Notes under the pieces: generated by a model
The model's input: the letters and a program-made list of their open reading frames with translations, nothing else
What the model was told of the DNA's origin: nothing
The model's database searches: none
From: JBDTVS01 sp040007095
Lineage (GTDB): Bacteria > Acidobacteriota > Vicinamibacteria > Vicinamibacterales > CAVVIG01
Assembly (NCBI GenBank): GCA_040007095.1
Contig: JBDTVS010000076.1
Location: forward strand, 62,001-126,000
DNA: 64,000 bases
Reading direction: 5' to 3'
Position numbers and translations under genes: made by a program
Part shown: positions 15,813-24,350 of the stretch, piece by piece
Layout of the letters: the number at the start of each line of letters is the position of its first letter
How positions within the stretch are numbered: the stretch's first letter is position 1

Positions 15813-16787
15813 ATGACGGATGAGTCGCGCGGGTCTGAGTTCCCGACGGCCTCGAGGGCCGTGTCATGGGCCTGCACTCTCGCCGTGCTGTGCTTTGCGA
15901 GCACTCCCGTTCGCACGCAAGTCTGGAACCGCGACACGGTCTACGCCCAGAGAGTCGCGGAGCTGCAGCGTGCGATTGCCGCGCGCCCGACGGACCCGAA
16001 TCCACTGCTCGATCTCGGCGCCTTCTACTTGAAGCCTCTTGCCCGCCGGACGGTGGAAGCCGCGGACGGAAAGGTCCGCCCCGTCGACGTCCCGCTCAGA
16101 AACGAGATCATCCCTGAAGGGATCAAGGACACGATCGCCGCGTCCTGGGTGTTTCGCGGCGATACGAGCGCGGCGTGGCCGTATCTGGCCAAGGCGATTC
16201 AGATGGATCCGCGCAACGTACGCGCCGCCCGTGAGCTGGCGATGTACTACCGGATGCCCGGCGATTTCGATCGGATGAAGCCGTACATGGAAGCCGCGCT
16301 GCGTGCCAATCCGCTCGACCTCGACATGTGCCGCCTGCATCTTGACCATCGAACGCTCCTCGCGAAGACCGGAAAGGACCTGGCCTTCGATGTCCGTCAG
16401 CCGAAAGTGCGGTACGAAGATCGCGGGAATACCCGCTACCGGATCGTCGTGGAGCCCAGCGCTGCTGACCTGGCGAAGGCGGCGCAATACGAGCGGGACA
16501 CGGTGGGCGTCCGACGTGAAGCGGTCGCTCCGCTGCAGAAGCTCGCGGCAGTGCTCAGCGCCGATCCGACACGGCCGTCCACGCCGGCCAAGCAGGCGAC
16601 CTGGCGGCTCGCGACCGCGATCTACTTCGAGTGGACTGGCGAGCTGGAAAAGGCGGCCGGCACCGCTGCGGCTGGCCTCCGCGAGGATCCGACGTGCCTC
16701 GATTGCCTCGACTACGTCATCGATATCGTGCGCGGCACGCGGACGGTCGCCTCGCACGCGCAGTACAAGGCCATCCTCGACCGGTGA
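15813..16787 (+). CDS. Exported TPR-like protein
   Basis: The ATG at 15813 is chosen because TAGAAT (15800-15805) sits 7 bases upstream and no Shine-Dalgarno sequence is seen. The other in-frame ATG codons at 15786 and 15804 overlap this box. The 324-residue protein has a signal peptide (WACTLAVLCFASTPVRTQ) and degenerate tetratricopeptide units: VAELQRAIAARPTDPNPLLDLG, AWPYLAKAIQMDPRNVRAARELA, MKPYMEAALRANPLDLDM and LEKAAGTAAAGLREDP. It is likely a periplasmic scaffold or binding protein. The gene stands alone between the nsrR-like gene and the exported protein at 17002, and no partner can be named. Confidence 0.65.
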   Translation: MTDESRGSEFPTASRAVSWACTLAVLCFASTPVRTQVWNRDTVYAQRVAELQRAIAARPTDPNPLLDLGAFYLKPLARRTVEAADGKVRPVDVPLRNEIIPEGIKDTIAASWVFRGDTSAAWPYLAKAIQMDPRNVRAARELAMYYRMPGDFDRMKPYMEAALRANPLDLDMCRLHLDHRTLLAKTGKDLAFDVRQPKVRYEDRGNTRYRIVVEPSAADLAKAAQYERDTVGVRREAVAPLQKLAAVLSADPTRPSTPAKQATWRLATAIYFEWTGELEKAAGTAAAGLREDPTCLDCLDYVIDIVRGTRTVASHAQYKAILDR

Positions 16788-17001
16788 CCGGCGCTGATAG
16801 CAAGCCGACCGCACCGCCTGTGGCACGTCCCGGCCTGCGGCGCTAGGGCCGCGGATTCGCTCGCCGCAGCAGCTCGGCGCGACAGCTCGAGACCGCGCGA
16901 CGCCTCCAGCAAGAGCATGGCCTCGAGTTCGGGTTATGTCATTGGCGCCTGGTCGATTTATAGTGCTGGTGTCGTCATTGGCCCCATGTGGAGGCGTAGC
17001 T

Positions 17002-18021
17002 ATGCGCCAGTCTAGCGTCGCGGTGTGTGCCACATTCGCCGTCGTCAGCCTCGTCGTCGTTGCTCACGCGCAGGGGCCGGCCGCCTCATCGGCGGGACGT
17101 GCCGGCGGCCGGACCTACCATGTGCCGCGCACGCCGTGGGGTGATCCCGACCTCGAAGGCAAGTGGCCGAGCAGCCAGGCCTCCGGCGTTCCGCTGCAGC
17201 GTGCCGAGTCACTCGGCACGCGCAACACGCTCAACGATGCGGAATTCGCCGCCCGCGTGGCGCAGGCCGAACGCCAGAAGGACCAAGACGTCGCCGACTT
17301 CGACTTCGAGCACCCGAACGTCCCCTTCGGTCAGGTCGGTGGGGGGCAGTCGCCGCCGCAGCACTGGTTCGAACGGTCCGCGCCGCAACGCCAGGCGTCG
17401 TTGATCGTCGATCCGCCGAACGGCCGCCTGCCGCCCATGACGGCGGCGGCGCAGCAGCGCGTCGCCGAGCGGCGCGCGCGCGAGAACGGCGACTCGGCCT
17501 CGTACACGGACTTCACCCTGGCCGAGCGCTGCATCACGCGCGGCCTCACCGGTTCGGTCCTGCCCGGTGGCTACAACAACGGGAACCAGATCGTGCAGTC
17601 GCCCGGGTACGTGACGTTCGTCAACGAGATGATCCACGAATCGCGCATCATACCGCTCGACGGCCGGCCGCACCGGAGTCAGGCGATTCGAACCTACCTG
17701 GGCGACTCGCGCGGTCACTGGGACGGCGACACGCTGGTGATCGAGACCACGAACTTCCTCGATCGTACGGGCGTGGGCATGAGCGGCACCGGCGCCAGCG
17801 AGGCGCTGAAGATCACGGAACGCTTGACGCGCACCAGCGGCACCACCCTCGATTACTCGCTGACCATCAACGATCCGACGACGTGGACCGCGCCCTTCAC
17901 GATCCGCTTCGAGCTCGGGCGCGACGACCGCTACGGCATGTTCGAGTACGCGTGCCACGAAGGCAACTACGCGCTGCAGAACATCATGAGCGGCCAGCGC
18001 TTCGAGGAACGGAGCCGCTGA
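17002..18021 (+). CDS. Exported protein of unknown family with WDGDTLVIETTNF box
   Basis: The ATG at 17002 follows GGAGG at 7 bases. The in-frame ATG at 16936 lacks a ribosome site. The 339 residues have a signal peptide (to ~AHAQ) and then TPWGDPDLEGKWPSSQASG, AERCITRGLTGSVLPGGYNN, PLDGRPHRSQAIRTYLGDS, GHWDGDTLVIETTNFLDRTG and ITERLTR. These boxes define a large exported acidobacterial/proteobacterial family without assigned activity, distantly related to family C above. It is followed 51 bases later by the tannase-family gene in the same direction, so the two may form an operon. Confidence 0.78.
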   Translation: MRQSSVAVCATFAVVSLVVVAHAQGPAASSAGRAGGRTYHVPRTPWGDPDLEGKWPSSQASGVPLQRAESLGTRNTLNDAEFAARVAQAERQKDQDVADFDFEHPNVPFGQVGGGQSPPQHWFERSAPQRQASLIVDPPNGRLPPMTAAAQQRVAERRARENGDSASYTDFTLAERCITRGLTGSVLPGGYNNGNQIVQSPGYVTFVNEMIHESRIIPLDGRPHRSQAIRTYLGDSRGHWDGDTLVIETTNFLDRTGVGMSGTGASEALKITERLTRTSGTTLDYSLTINDPTTWTAPFTIRFELGRDDRYGMFEYACHEGNYALQNIMSGQRFEERSR

Positions 18022-18072
18022 CCTCGTCGCCGCCGGCCTTGAGGTTCTGCTTCACTCGCGAGGAATGACTGC

Positions 18073-19581
18073 ATGAAGACGATGTCGATGGCGTGCGCAG
18101 TGGCCGTCATGGCCTGCCTCCCCGCGAGCCGCGCGTTTGCCGCCTCGTGCGAGAGCCTCGCGAAGCTGGCCGTCAAGGATACGGCCATCACCAAGGTGGA
18201 GGTGGTCGCCTCCGGCACGTTCCAGCCACCAGACGGCCCACCACGTGGCCGGAACCCGTATGTCGCACTGGGTGAGTTCTGCCGCGTCGTCGCGACGCTG
18301 ACGCCGACGAGCGACTCCGACATCAAGATCGAGGTCTGGCTCCCGGCCAGCGGGTGGAACGGCAAGTTCCAGGCGGTCGGCAACGGAGGCTGGGCCGGCG
18401 TCATCAGCTACGCGGAGATGGCCGAGGCGCTGCGGGGCGGCTATGCCACGGCGTCGACCGATACCGGGCACGTCGGAGGCCGCGGCACGTTCGCGCTCGG
18501 GCATCCCGAAAAGCTCGTGGACTTCGCGTGGCGCTCCGAACACGAGATGACCGCGACGGCCAAGAAGGTGGTCGACGCCTTCTACGGCTCGGGGCCGAAG
18601 CGATCCTATTGGAACGGCTGTTCGACGGGCGGACGGCAGGGACTCAAGCTCGCTCAGATGTTTCCCGGGGACTTCGACGGGATGATCGCTGGCGCGCCGG
18701 CCAATCGCACGGCGATCTCGCTCTGGATCGCGGACGCGGTGCTGAGAGATCCGGCCAGGTACATCCCGCCGGCCAAGTATCCCGTCATCCACCAGGCGGC
18801 GCTCGCCGCGTGCGACGCGGGCGACGGGGTGAAGGACGGCCTGATCGACGATCCGCGGCAGTGCCGGTTCGATCCAGCGGTGCTGCTGTGCAAGGAGGCC
18901 GACAGCCCGTCGTGCCTCACGGGGCCGCAGGTCGCGGCGGCCAAACAGATCTACTCGAGTGCGGTGAACCCGCGGACCAGGCAGGAACTCTTCTCGTCGC
19001 TCGTGCCGGGCAGCGAGCTCGGATGGGGTGCGCAGGCGGCCGGTCCCGACGTGCAGGCCATGACCTACGACCAGTATCGCTACGTGGTGTTCAGGAATCC
19101 GAACTGGGATTGGAAGACGTTCGACTTCGACAAGGATGTCGTGAAGGGTGATCAGCCGGAGAACCTGATCATGAACGCCACGAATCCGGACATGAAAGCG
19201 TTCTTCTCGCGCGGCGGCAAGTTGATCATGTATCACGGCTGGAGCGACCCGCTCGTGCCGCCGGTGAACACCATCAAGTACTACGACCAGGTCGTCGCAC
19301 ACATGGGCGGCGCGGCGAAGGCTTCGGATCACGTGCGGCTCTTCATGGCGCCCGGCATGGGGCACTGCGCCGGCGGGGAAGGCCCCGATACGTTCGACAA
19401 GGTCAAGGCGCTCGAGGACTGGGTGGAACGCGGTCAGGCGCCAGCGCGCGTCGAGGCGTCGCACCGCGTCAACGGCCGCGTGGACCGCACGCGGCCACTC
19501 TGTCCGTATCCGCAGGTCGCGCGGTACTCCGGGACGGGCAGCATCGACGACGCCGCCAACTTCAGCTGTAAGGCGCCGTAA
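18073..19581 (+). CDS. Exported tannase/feruloyl esterase family hydrolase
   Basis: The ATG at 18073 opens a signal peptide (MACAVAVMACLPASRAFA). The 502-residue length and motifs match the tannase family: the nucleophile elbow GCSTGGRQ near residue 182, a Cys-rich calcium-type loop (CDAGDGVKDGLIDDPRQC), the Asp in HGWSDPLVPP and the His-Cys in MGHCAGG. The Cys next to the nucleophile and the Cys after the catalytic His form the CS-D-HC arrangement of this family. It should cleave ester bonds of plant phenolics (gallate or ferulate esters) or related polyester intermediates in the periplasm. It is convergent with the TonB receptor gene at 19860, and the 278-base gap between them shows nothing clear. 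Confidence 0.88.
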   Translation: MKTMSMACAVAVMACLPASRAFAASCESLAKLAVKDTAITKVEVVASGTFQPPDGPPRGRNPYVALGEFCRVVATLTPTSDSDIKIEVWLPASGWNGKFQAVGNGGWAGVISYAEMAEALRGGYATASTDTGHVGGRGTFALGHPEKLVDFAWRSEHEMTATAKKVVDAFYGSGPKRSYWNGCSTGGRQGLKLAQMFPGDFDGMIAGAPANRTAISLWIADAVLRDPARYIPPAKYPVIHQAALAACDAGDGVKDGLIDDPRQCRFDPAVLLCKEADSPSCLTGPQVAAAKQIYSSAVNPRTRQELFSSLVPGSELGWGAQAAGPDVQAMTYDQYRYVVFRNPNWDWKTFDFDKDVVKGDQPENLIMNATNPDMKAFFSRGGKLIMYHGWSDPLVPPVNTIKYYDQVVAHMGGAAKASDHVRLFMAPGMGHCAGGEGPDTFDKVKALEDWVERGQAPARVEASHRVNGRVDRTRPLCPYPQVARYSGTGSIDDAANFSCKAP

Positions 19582-19859
19582 GGCGCAGCCGCGCTATTCC
19601 CACGGACATCCTGCATTTTCCAGCGCCGTCGAGCCAGCCAATCCGATGAAGGTGGCTTGAAGGCCGCGATGCCGCAGCGTCTGGCCGCTCCCGTCGTGTG
19701 CGAATCGAGCCGGTGAACCGGTAGGCTACGGGCGGTGGCAGGAAATCAGGATTCCGGCTGGGAATCAGGGCCGGGCGAGGCTACAGCGTTTTCCAGTTGT
19801 ACAAACGAAAAATGCTCTAATTGCCGCGCTCCAGCCCCGATGTCCCGAGTCGCGTGAGG

Positions 19860-22800
19860 TCAGAAATCGAACTGCACGTTGAAGCGGACGAACCGCGGTT
19901 GCAAAAGCGCCGTCGGCCGCATCCACCGTTCGCCCCCGGTTCCCGGATCGTAGGTCGATTCGAATGTCGTTGGCGTGTTGGCGTTGGTCAGGTTGTAGAG
20001 ATCGACGCCGACATTCGCTTTCGTCGCCTTGATGCGAACGATCTTCGCGACGCGCATGTCGATGTTGTTGACGCGCTCGCCATAGATCTGGCCAGGCAGC
20101 AGCAGGTTCACCGTCTCGGTGGTGACGCCGGTGCGCAGCGGCCGTCCCGTGGCGGCCAGGAACTGGGTCGCCGACATCAGGTAGTTGGCGCTGCGCGACG
20201 CACCGTTGGTGGCCACATCGGCGCCCGGCTGGACATTCGCCTGCGTCCGCAGGATCGCGCTCACGAGGACGTCGATTTTCGGGACCGTGTAGGACACCAG
20301 CCCTCGCGCTGAGGTGAGCCACGGTTCGGTGGCGCTGCACGCCGGCTGGCCAGCGACGATTCCGGTCGCGGCGACGGTCGTCGTGCTCGGCGTCATCGGT
20401 CGGCCGAACCGCCCGACGAGGACCGCGCACGTGTCGTTGACGCCGCGGCCGGTGCTCGTCCCGCCCTGGAACAGCAGGCCGTTGTGCAGCCGCGCGTTCA
20501 GAGTGACGTCCACCCCATGCCAGTAGTGCGTCTCCTCGCCGTAGTCCGCGGACGTCGTGTAGTAGGGGTCGGACACGCCGAGCACCGATCGGTTGTTGCG
20601 GACGAGGAAGCTCACCGGATAGCCGCCGCCGCCTGGAAGGCGCGGATCGTTGGGCGTGGTGATCGTGACTTCGTCATAGTCCTGCGGCGTGAGGGCGCGG
20701 TTCTGGGTGACGAAGAAGTTGCCCCACTTCCGGCGGCTGTAGCTGGCGTCCACCGACACGCGCGGCAGCAGCTCGTGCTGCACCCCGGCGCTGAACTGCC
20801 AGTCCCAGTTGCGTTTTCCCCAGCCCTGCTGCACGTCAGGATTGACCTGCGTCGTCTGCCCCTGCTGGCCCCAGTTCAGATTGGTCCAGGCCTGACATTC
20901 GCCGGACACGCCGGGATTCAGGAAGTCGCACTCGGCGATGCGGTTGTTGTTGGCGTCGGTCCACACGCGGCTCGTCGTCTGCACCAGGGTGACCGCCGGG
21001 TTGTTGATGGTGTAGACGTCGCCGTTGTACGGCGCCTGCAGGTACTTGCTCATGCTCACCTTCACCGCCGTCTTGCCGTCGCCGAAGACGTCGTAGGACG
21101 CACCCATGCGCGGCGTCAGGTCGTTGTAGCCTTTGACGCCTTCGGTGCGCGGGAAGGTGAATGCGGGCCCGAAGCGATGGTCCGCGACCACGCCGTTCTC
21201 TCCCTCCGGGAAGAAGCTGCGCACGTGCTCGTAGCGGAGGCCGCCCTGAAGGGTGACGCGGCCCCGCGTCCATTGATCCTGCACGAACAGCGAGTCGGGC
21301 ACCGTCCGATTGCTCGTGAGGGTCGGGCCGAGCCGCTCGGTCAGCTGGTTCGGTACGCCGCCGTTGAACCGGTAGCTGAGTTGCTGGGCGACAAAGCCCG
21401 GTGTCTTGGCCACCATGTAGGCCCCCTGATAGCCGACCTTCAAGGTGTGCGTCCCGGTCACATAGGACAGTGCCGCCCGGTAATTCGCGTTCTGCTGCTG
21501 GGTGCCACTGGTGGCAGGCCATCCGTGGTAGATGAAGTTGGACGTCGGCGTACCCGCCGTGGTGGACTGCTCCGTGACCGCGATCTGATCGACGGCCGCC
21601 CCGGTGGGACGGATATCGCCCCACTGCGTCCAGAACGAGGAGTAGCCGGCTTCGAAGAGCACCCGGGTCGAGAGCGGCGCCGAATACGTGGCTTGCATGA
21701 TCTTCGCAGGTGCATCCCAGATCGTTCCTGATTCCGGCGACGTGGTGGGCACGCCCGGGCCGATCCCCGGACCGGAGGCGGTCCAGCCGTCACCTGGCTG
21801 CCGGCACTGCCCGCCGTCGGTCGTCACGGACGATCCCGAGCAGTTCTTCGTGTAATCGACGTAGAACCCGAGCTTGTTCCTCTGGGTGGCCTGCCAGGTG
21901 AGGCGGGTCGCGCCGATCTTCTTCGACGTCGCGTTGCGAACCTTCAGGCTGTCGTCTTTCGCGTACGTCCAGAGACCCGGATCGAAGGCGTTCTTGTTGC
22001 CGTAATTGTTCGGCACGTCCTGGTAGGTGCCGATCGTGCGCACGTTGCTGTAGAACCAGATGCGGTCGCGGAGGATGGGGCCGCTGAACGCGAAGTTGGT
22101 GTCCCAGTTCCGAATCAGTACGTTCTCGCCGGTGAACCCGAAGCTGCGCAGCTCGTCGTCGATGTTGCTGCCCTGCGCCCACTTGCCGGCGATGCTGCCG
22201 AAGTAGGCGCCGCCGAAGGTGTTGCCGCCCGTCTTCGGCACCATGTTGAACGCCGGCCCGCCGCGATCGACTTCCGCGAGCCCGCCCGCGATGGTCACCT
22301 GAACTTCCGAGGCATTCGACATGTCGTACTGGTACCCCGACACCCCGCCGCCGCCGACCGACGATCCGACGTTCATGCCGTCGATCTGGATATTGCCTTC
22401 GCTGCTGCGGCCGCCCCGCGAGGTGAAGAAGTTGTTGGACGGCGTGGCGCTCGCACCCAGGCCAGTCCCCTGAATGCCCGGAACGCCGGCCAGGTAGTTG
22501 CCGTAGCCGCGCGAGGCCGGCAGCGATCGCACGAACTCGTTGCTGAGCACCTGCTCCCGGCTGGTGCTGGTCTGCAGGTCCACCACCGGCGTCGCGCCGG
22601 TCACGGTGATCGTTTCCTGGACGCCGCCGACGCGCATCTCGGCGTTGATCGCGGTGACGCCGCCGCCGCTCACCTCGACACCCGTCCGGGCAATGGTCGA
22701 GAATCCCGACAACGTGAACGTGACCGCATAGGTACCCGGGCGCAGATCGACGATCTGGTACTGGCCACGGTCGTCGGTCACCGTCGAGCGCGTTTTCTCG

Positions 22801-22970
22801 ATCAGCGCCGGACTCGATGCCTCGACCGCGACGCCGGGCAGCACCGCTCCGGACGAGTCGCGAACGCTGCCGGCGAGCGACTGGGCGCCCGCCAGCGTGG
22901 GAATGAGAAGCAGGAACATCGCCGAGAGGAACAGGGCCAGCGCCATCCGCACGCGCTTCAATTCAGTCAT
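19860..22970 (-). CDS. TonB-dependent receptor, Oar-like with carboxypeptidase-regulatory N-terminal domain
   Basis: The ATG at 22970 has GGGAG 5 bases upstream; an ATG at 22982 is the alternative. There are 1036 residues: a signal peptide (to ~AGAQ), a CarboxypepD_reg-like domain (SVRDSSGAVLPGVAVEASSP, DDRGQYQIVDLRPGTYAVTFTL), a plug (LPASRGYGNYLAGVPGIQG, GRSSEGNIQIDGMNVGSSVG) and a large beta-barrel ending in a terminal Phe (FVRFNVQFDF), the usual outer-membrane insertion signal. It imports or binds a large ligand at the outer membrane with TonB energy. It begins 45 bases after the DUF1552 gene on the same strand and is probably the last gene of that operon, linking uptake to the cytochrome system. 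Confidence 0.9.
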   Translation of the reverse strand: MTELKRVRMALALFLSAMFLLLIPTLAGAQSLAGSVRDSSGAVLPGVAVEASSPALIEKTRSTVTDDRGQYQIVDLRPGTYAVTFTLSGFSTIARTGVEVSGGGVTAINAEMRVGGVQETITVTGATPVVDLQTSTSREQVLSNEFVRSLPASRGYGNYLAGVPGIQGTGLGASATPSNNFFTSRGGRSSEGNIQIDGMNVGSSVGGGGVSGYQYDMSNASEVQVTIAGGLAEVDRGGPAFNMVPKTGGNTFGGAYFGSIAGKWAQGSNIDDELRSFGFTGENVLIRNWDTNFAFSGPILRDRIWFYSNVRTIGTYQDVPNNYGNKNAFDPGLWTYAKDDSLKVRNATSKKIGATRLTWQATQRNKLGFYVDYTKNCSGSSVTTDGGQCRQPGDGWTASGPGIGPGVPTTSPESGTIWDAPAKIMQATYSAPLSTRVLFEAGYSSFWTQWGDIRPTGAAVDQIAVTEQSTTAGTPTSNFIYHGWPATSGTQQQNANYRAALSYVTGTHTLKVGYQGAYMVAKTPGFVAQQLSYRFNGGVPNQLTERLGPTLTSNRTVPDSLFVQDQWTRGRVTLQGGLRYEHVRSFFPEGENGVVADHRFGPAFTFPRTEGVKGYNDLTPRMGASYDVFGDGKTAVKVSMSKYLQAPYNGDVYTINNPAVTLVQTTSRVWTDANNNRIAECDFLNPGVSGECQAWTNLNWGQQGQTTQVNPDVQQGWGKRNWDWQFSAGVQHELLPRVSVDASYSRRKWGNFFVTQNRALTPQDYDEVTITTPNDPRLPGGGGYPVSFLVRNNRSVLGVSDPYYTTSADYGEETHYWHGVDVTLNARLHNGLLFQGGTSTGRGVNDTCAVLVGRFGRPMTPSTTTVAATGIVAGQPACSATEPWLTSARGLVSYTVPKIDVLVSAILRTQANVQPGADVATNGASRSANYLMSATQFLAATGRPLRTGVTTETVNLLLPGQIYGERVNNIDMRVAKIVRIKATKANVGVDLYNLTNANTPTTFESTYDPGTGGERWMRPTALLQPRFVRFNVQFDF

Positions 22971-23015
22971 GACCGCTCCCATGGAACTGCCCGCAGCCCA
23001 CCGGCCACGTGCGAT

Positions 23016-24350
23016 CTAGATCTCGAGCATTCCCGTGCTGTCGCCGAACGTCTCCCTGTGTACCCCGACTTTCTCGAGCATCGCCAGCAGCAGGTTGGAC
23101 ATGTGCGTGTCCTTCGGAAACTTCAGGTGGCGACCACCTGTGAGCTTCTGCGCTGCGCCACCAGCCAGCACAATCGGCAGCGGGCTGAAGTTGTGCTGAT
23201 TTCCGTCGCTGAGTGAGCTGCCGTACAACACGAGGGCGTGGTCGAGCAGTGTGCCGTCGCCGTCGGGCACGCTCTTCAGCCGGTCGACGAAGTAGGCGAA
23301 CTTCGTGACGTGGTAGGTGTTCAGCTGCGCGAACCGGTCCATGTTGCCGCGATCGTTCGAGTGGTGCGACAGATTGTGAAAGGGATCGCGGATCGCCGTC
23401 TCCGGGTACACCGCCGTGCTCAACTCGCGTGCGAACATCAGGGTGGAGACGCGCGTGATGTCGGCCTGCAACGCGATCACCTGCAGATCCATCAGCAGCT
23501 TCAGATGATCCTGGAAGGTCGCCGGCACGCCGGCCGGCACGTCCGGCAGCGTCAGGTCCGCGCGCACCGACGCCTCGGCGCGCTGAATGCGCCGCTCGAT
23601 TTCGCGCACGTCGTCGAGGTACTGCGTCAGCCGGCGCCGGTCGCCGGGCGGGAGATCCTTCTGCAGGCCGGCCACCTGACCCATCACCGAATCGAGCAGG
23701 CTGCGCGACTCCGATCGCCGCGCGCGGCGTTCCGCGTCCGTCGCCCCCACGCCGAACAGCTTTTCGAACACCAGCCGCGGGTTGTTGTTCATCGGCAGCG
23801 GCTGGGTCGCGGACTTCCAGGAAATCGAATTCCGGTAGGCGCAGCTGAACGACGCTTCACAGGCGAGCACGGCCTCTTCGATCGAGAGCTCCAGAGACGG
23901 CAGCGGCGTCTCCTGTCCGATCGCCTGGGCCGCGACCTGATCGGCCGACATCCCCAGATGCGCCTGGGCGCCGCGCTCAGGCGGCGCCGCCGTCAGGAAC
24001 ACCGCCGCGGCCCGCGTGTGATTCGCGCCCGCCGACACGTCGGCGCCGCCGGCTCCCGCGACGAACGGATGGGCGAGGCCGCTGACGATGTTGATCCGAT
24101 CTCGGAATGGCTCGAGCGGCTTGAGAATCTCCTTGAATTCGAAGCCGGTCCCCTCCGTCGTCGGCGTCCACCTGTCCATCGTCGCGCCATGGGGCACGTA
24201 GAAGGCGACGAAGCGCGCTTTCCCTGCCGCCGCCGTCTGCCGCAACGGCGTCTGCGCGGCGACCATCGAATCGAGCAGCGGCAGCGCGACGCTGGCACCG
24301 ACGCCTTGCAGGAACGTCCGTCGCGAGAGGTGCTTCTTGCTGATGAACAT
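23016..24350 (-). CDS. Tat-exported DUF1552 protein
   Basis: The ATG at 24350 overlaps the TGA of the cytochrome gene (TGATG) and has GGAGGAA upstream. The 444 residues start with a Tat signal (SRRTFLQGVGASVALPLLDSM), then FVAFYVPHGATMDRWTP and INIVSGLAHP. A central conserved block follows (LELSIEEAVLACEASFSCAY...SWKSATQPLP), then helices (RLTQYLDDVREIERRIQ) and FHNLSHHSND with LDHALVLYGSSLSDGNQH. The last blocks resemble alkaline-phosphatase/DUF1501-type sulfatase-like folds with His/Asp metal ligands. The biochemical activity is not established. DUF1552 genes usually accompany DUF1592-type cytochromes, as here. The paralogue is 43275-44591. Confidence 0.88.
   Translation of the reverse strand: MFISKKHLSRRTFLQGVGASVALPLLDSMVAAQTPLRQTAAAGKARFVAFYVPHGATMDRWTPTTEGTGFEFKEILKPLEPFRDRINIVSGLAHPFVAGAGGADVSAGANHTRAAAVFLTAAPPERGAQAHLGMSADQVAAQAIGQETPLPSLELSIEEAVLACEASFSCAYRNSISWKSATQPLPMNNNPRLVFEKLFGVGATDAERRARRSESRSLLDSVMGQVAGLQKDLPPGDRRRLTQYLDDVREIERRIQRAEASVRADLTLPDVPAGVPATFQDHLKLLMDLQVIALQADITRVSTLMFARELSTAVYPETAIRDPFHNLSHHSNDRGNMDRFAQLNTYHVTKFAYFVDRLKSVPDGDGTLLDHALVLYGSSLSDGNQHNFSPLPIVLAGGAAQKLTGGRHLKFPKDTHMSNLLLAMLEKVGVHRETFGDSTGMLEI

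Noticed and set aside
18052..19464. Minus-strand open frame of 470 codons opposite the tannase gene
   Set aside because: Antisense to a gene with complete catalytic motifs; no recognisable domain.
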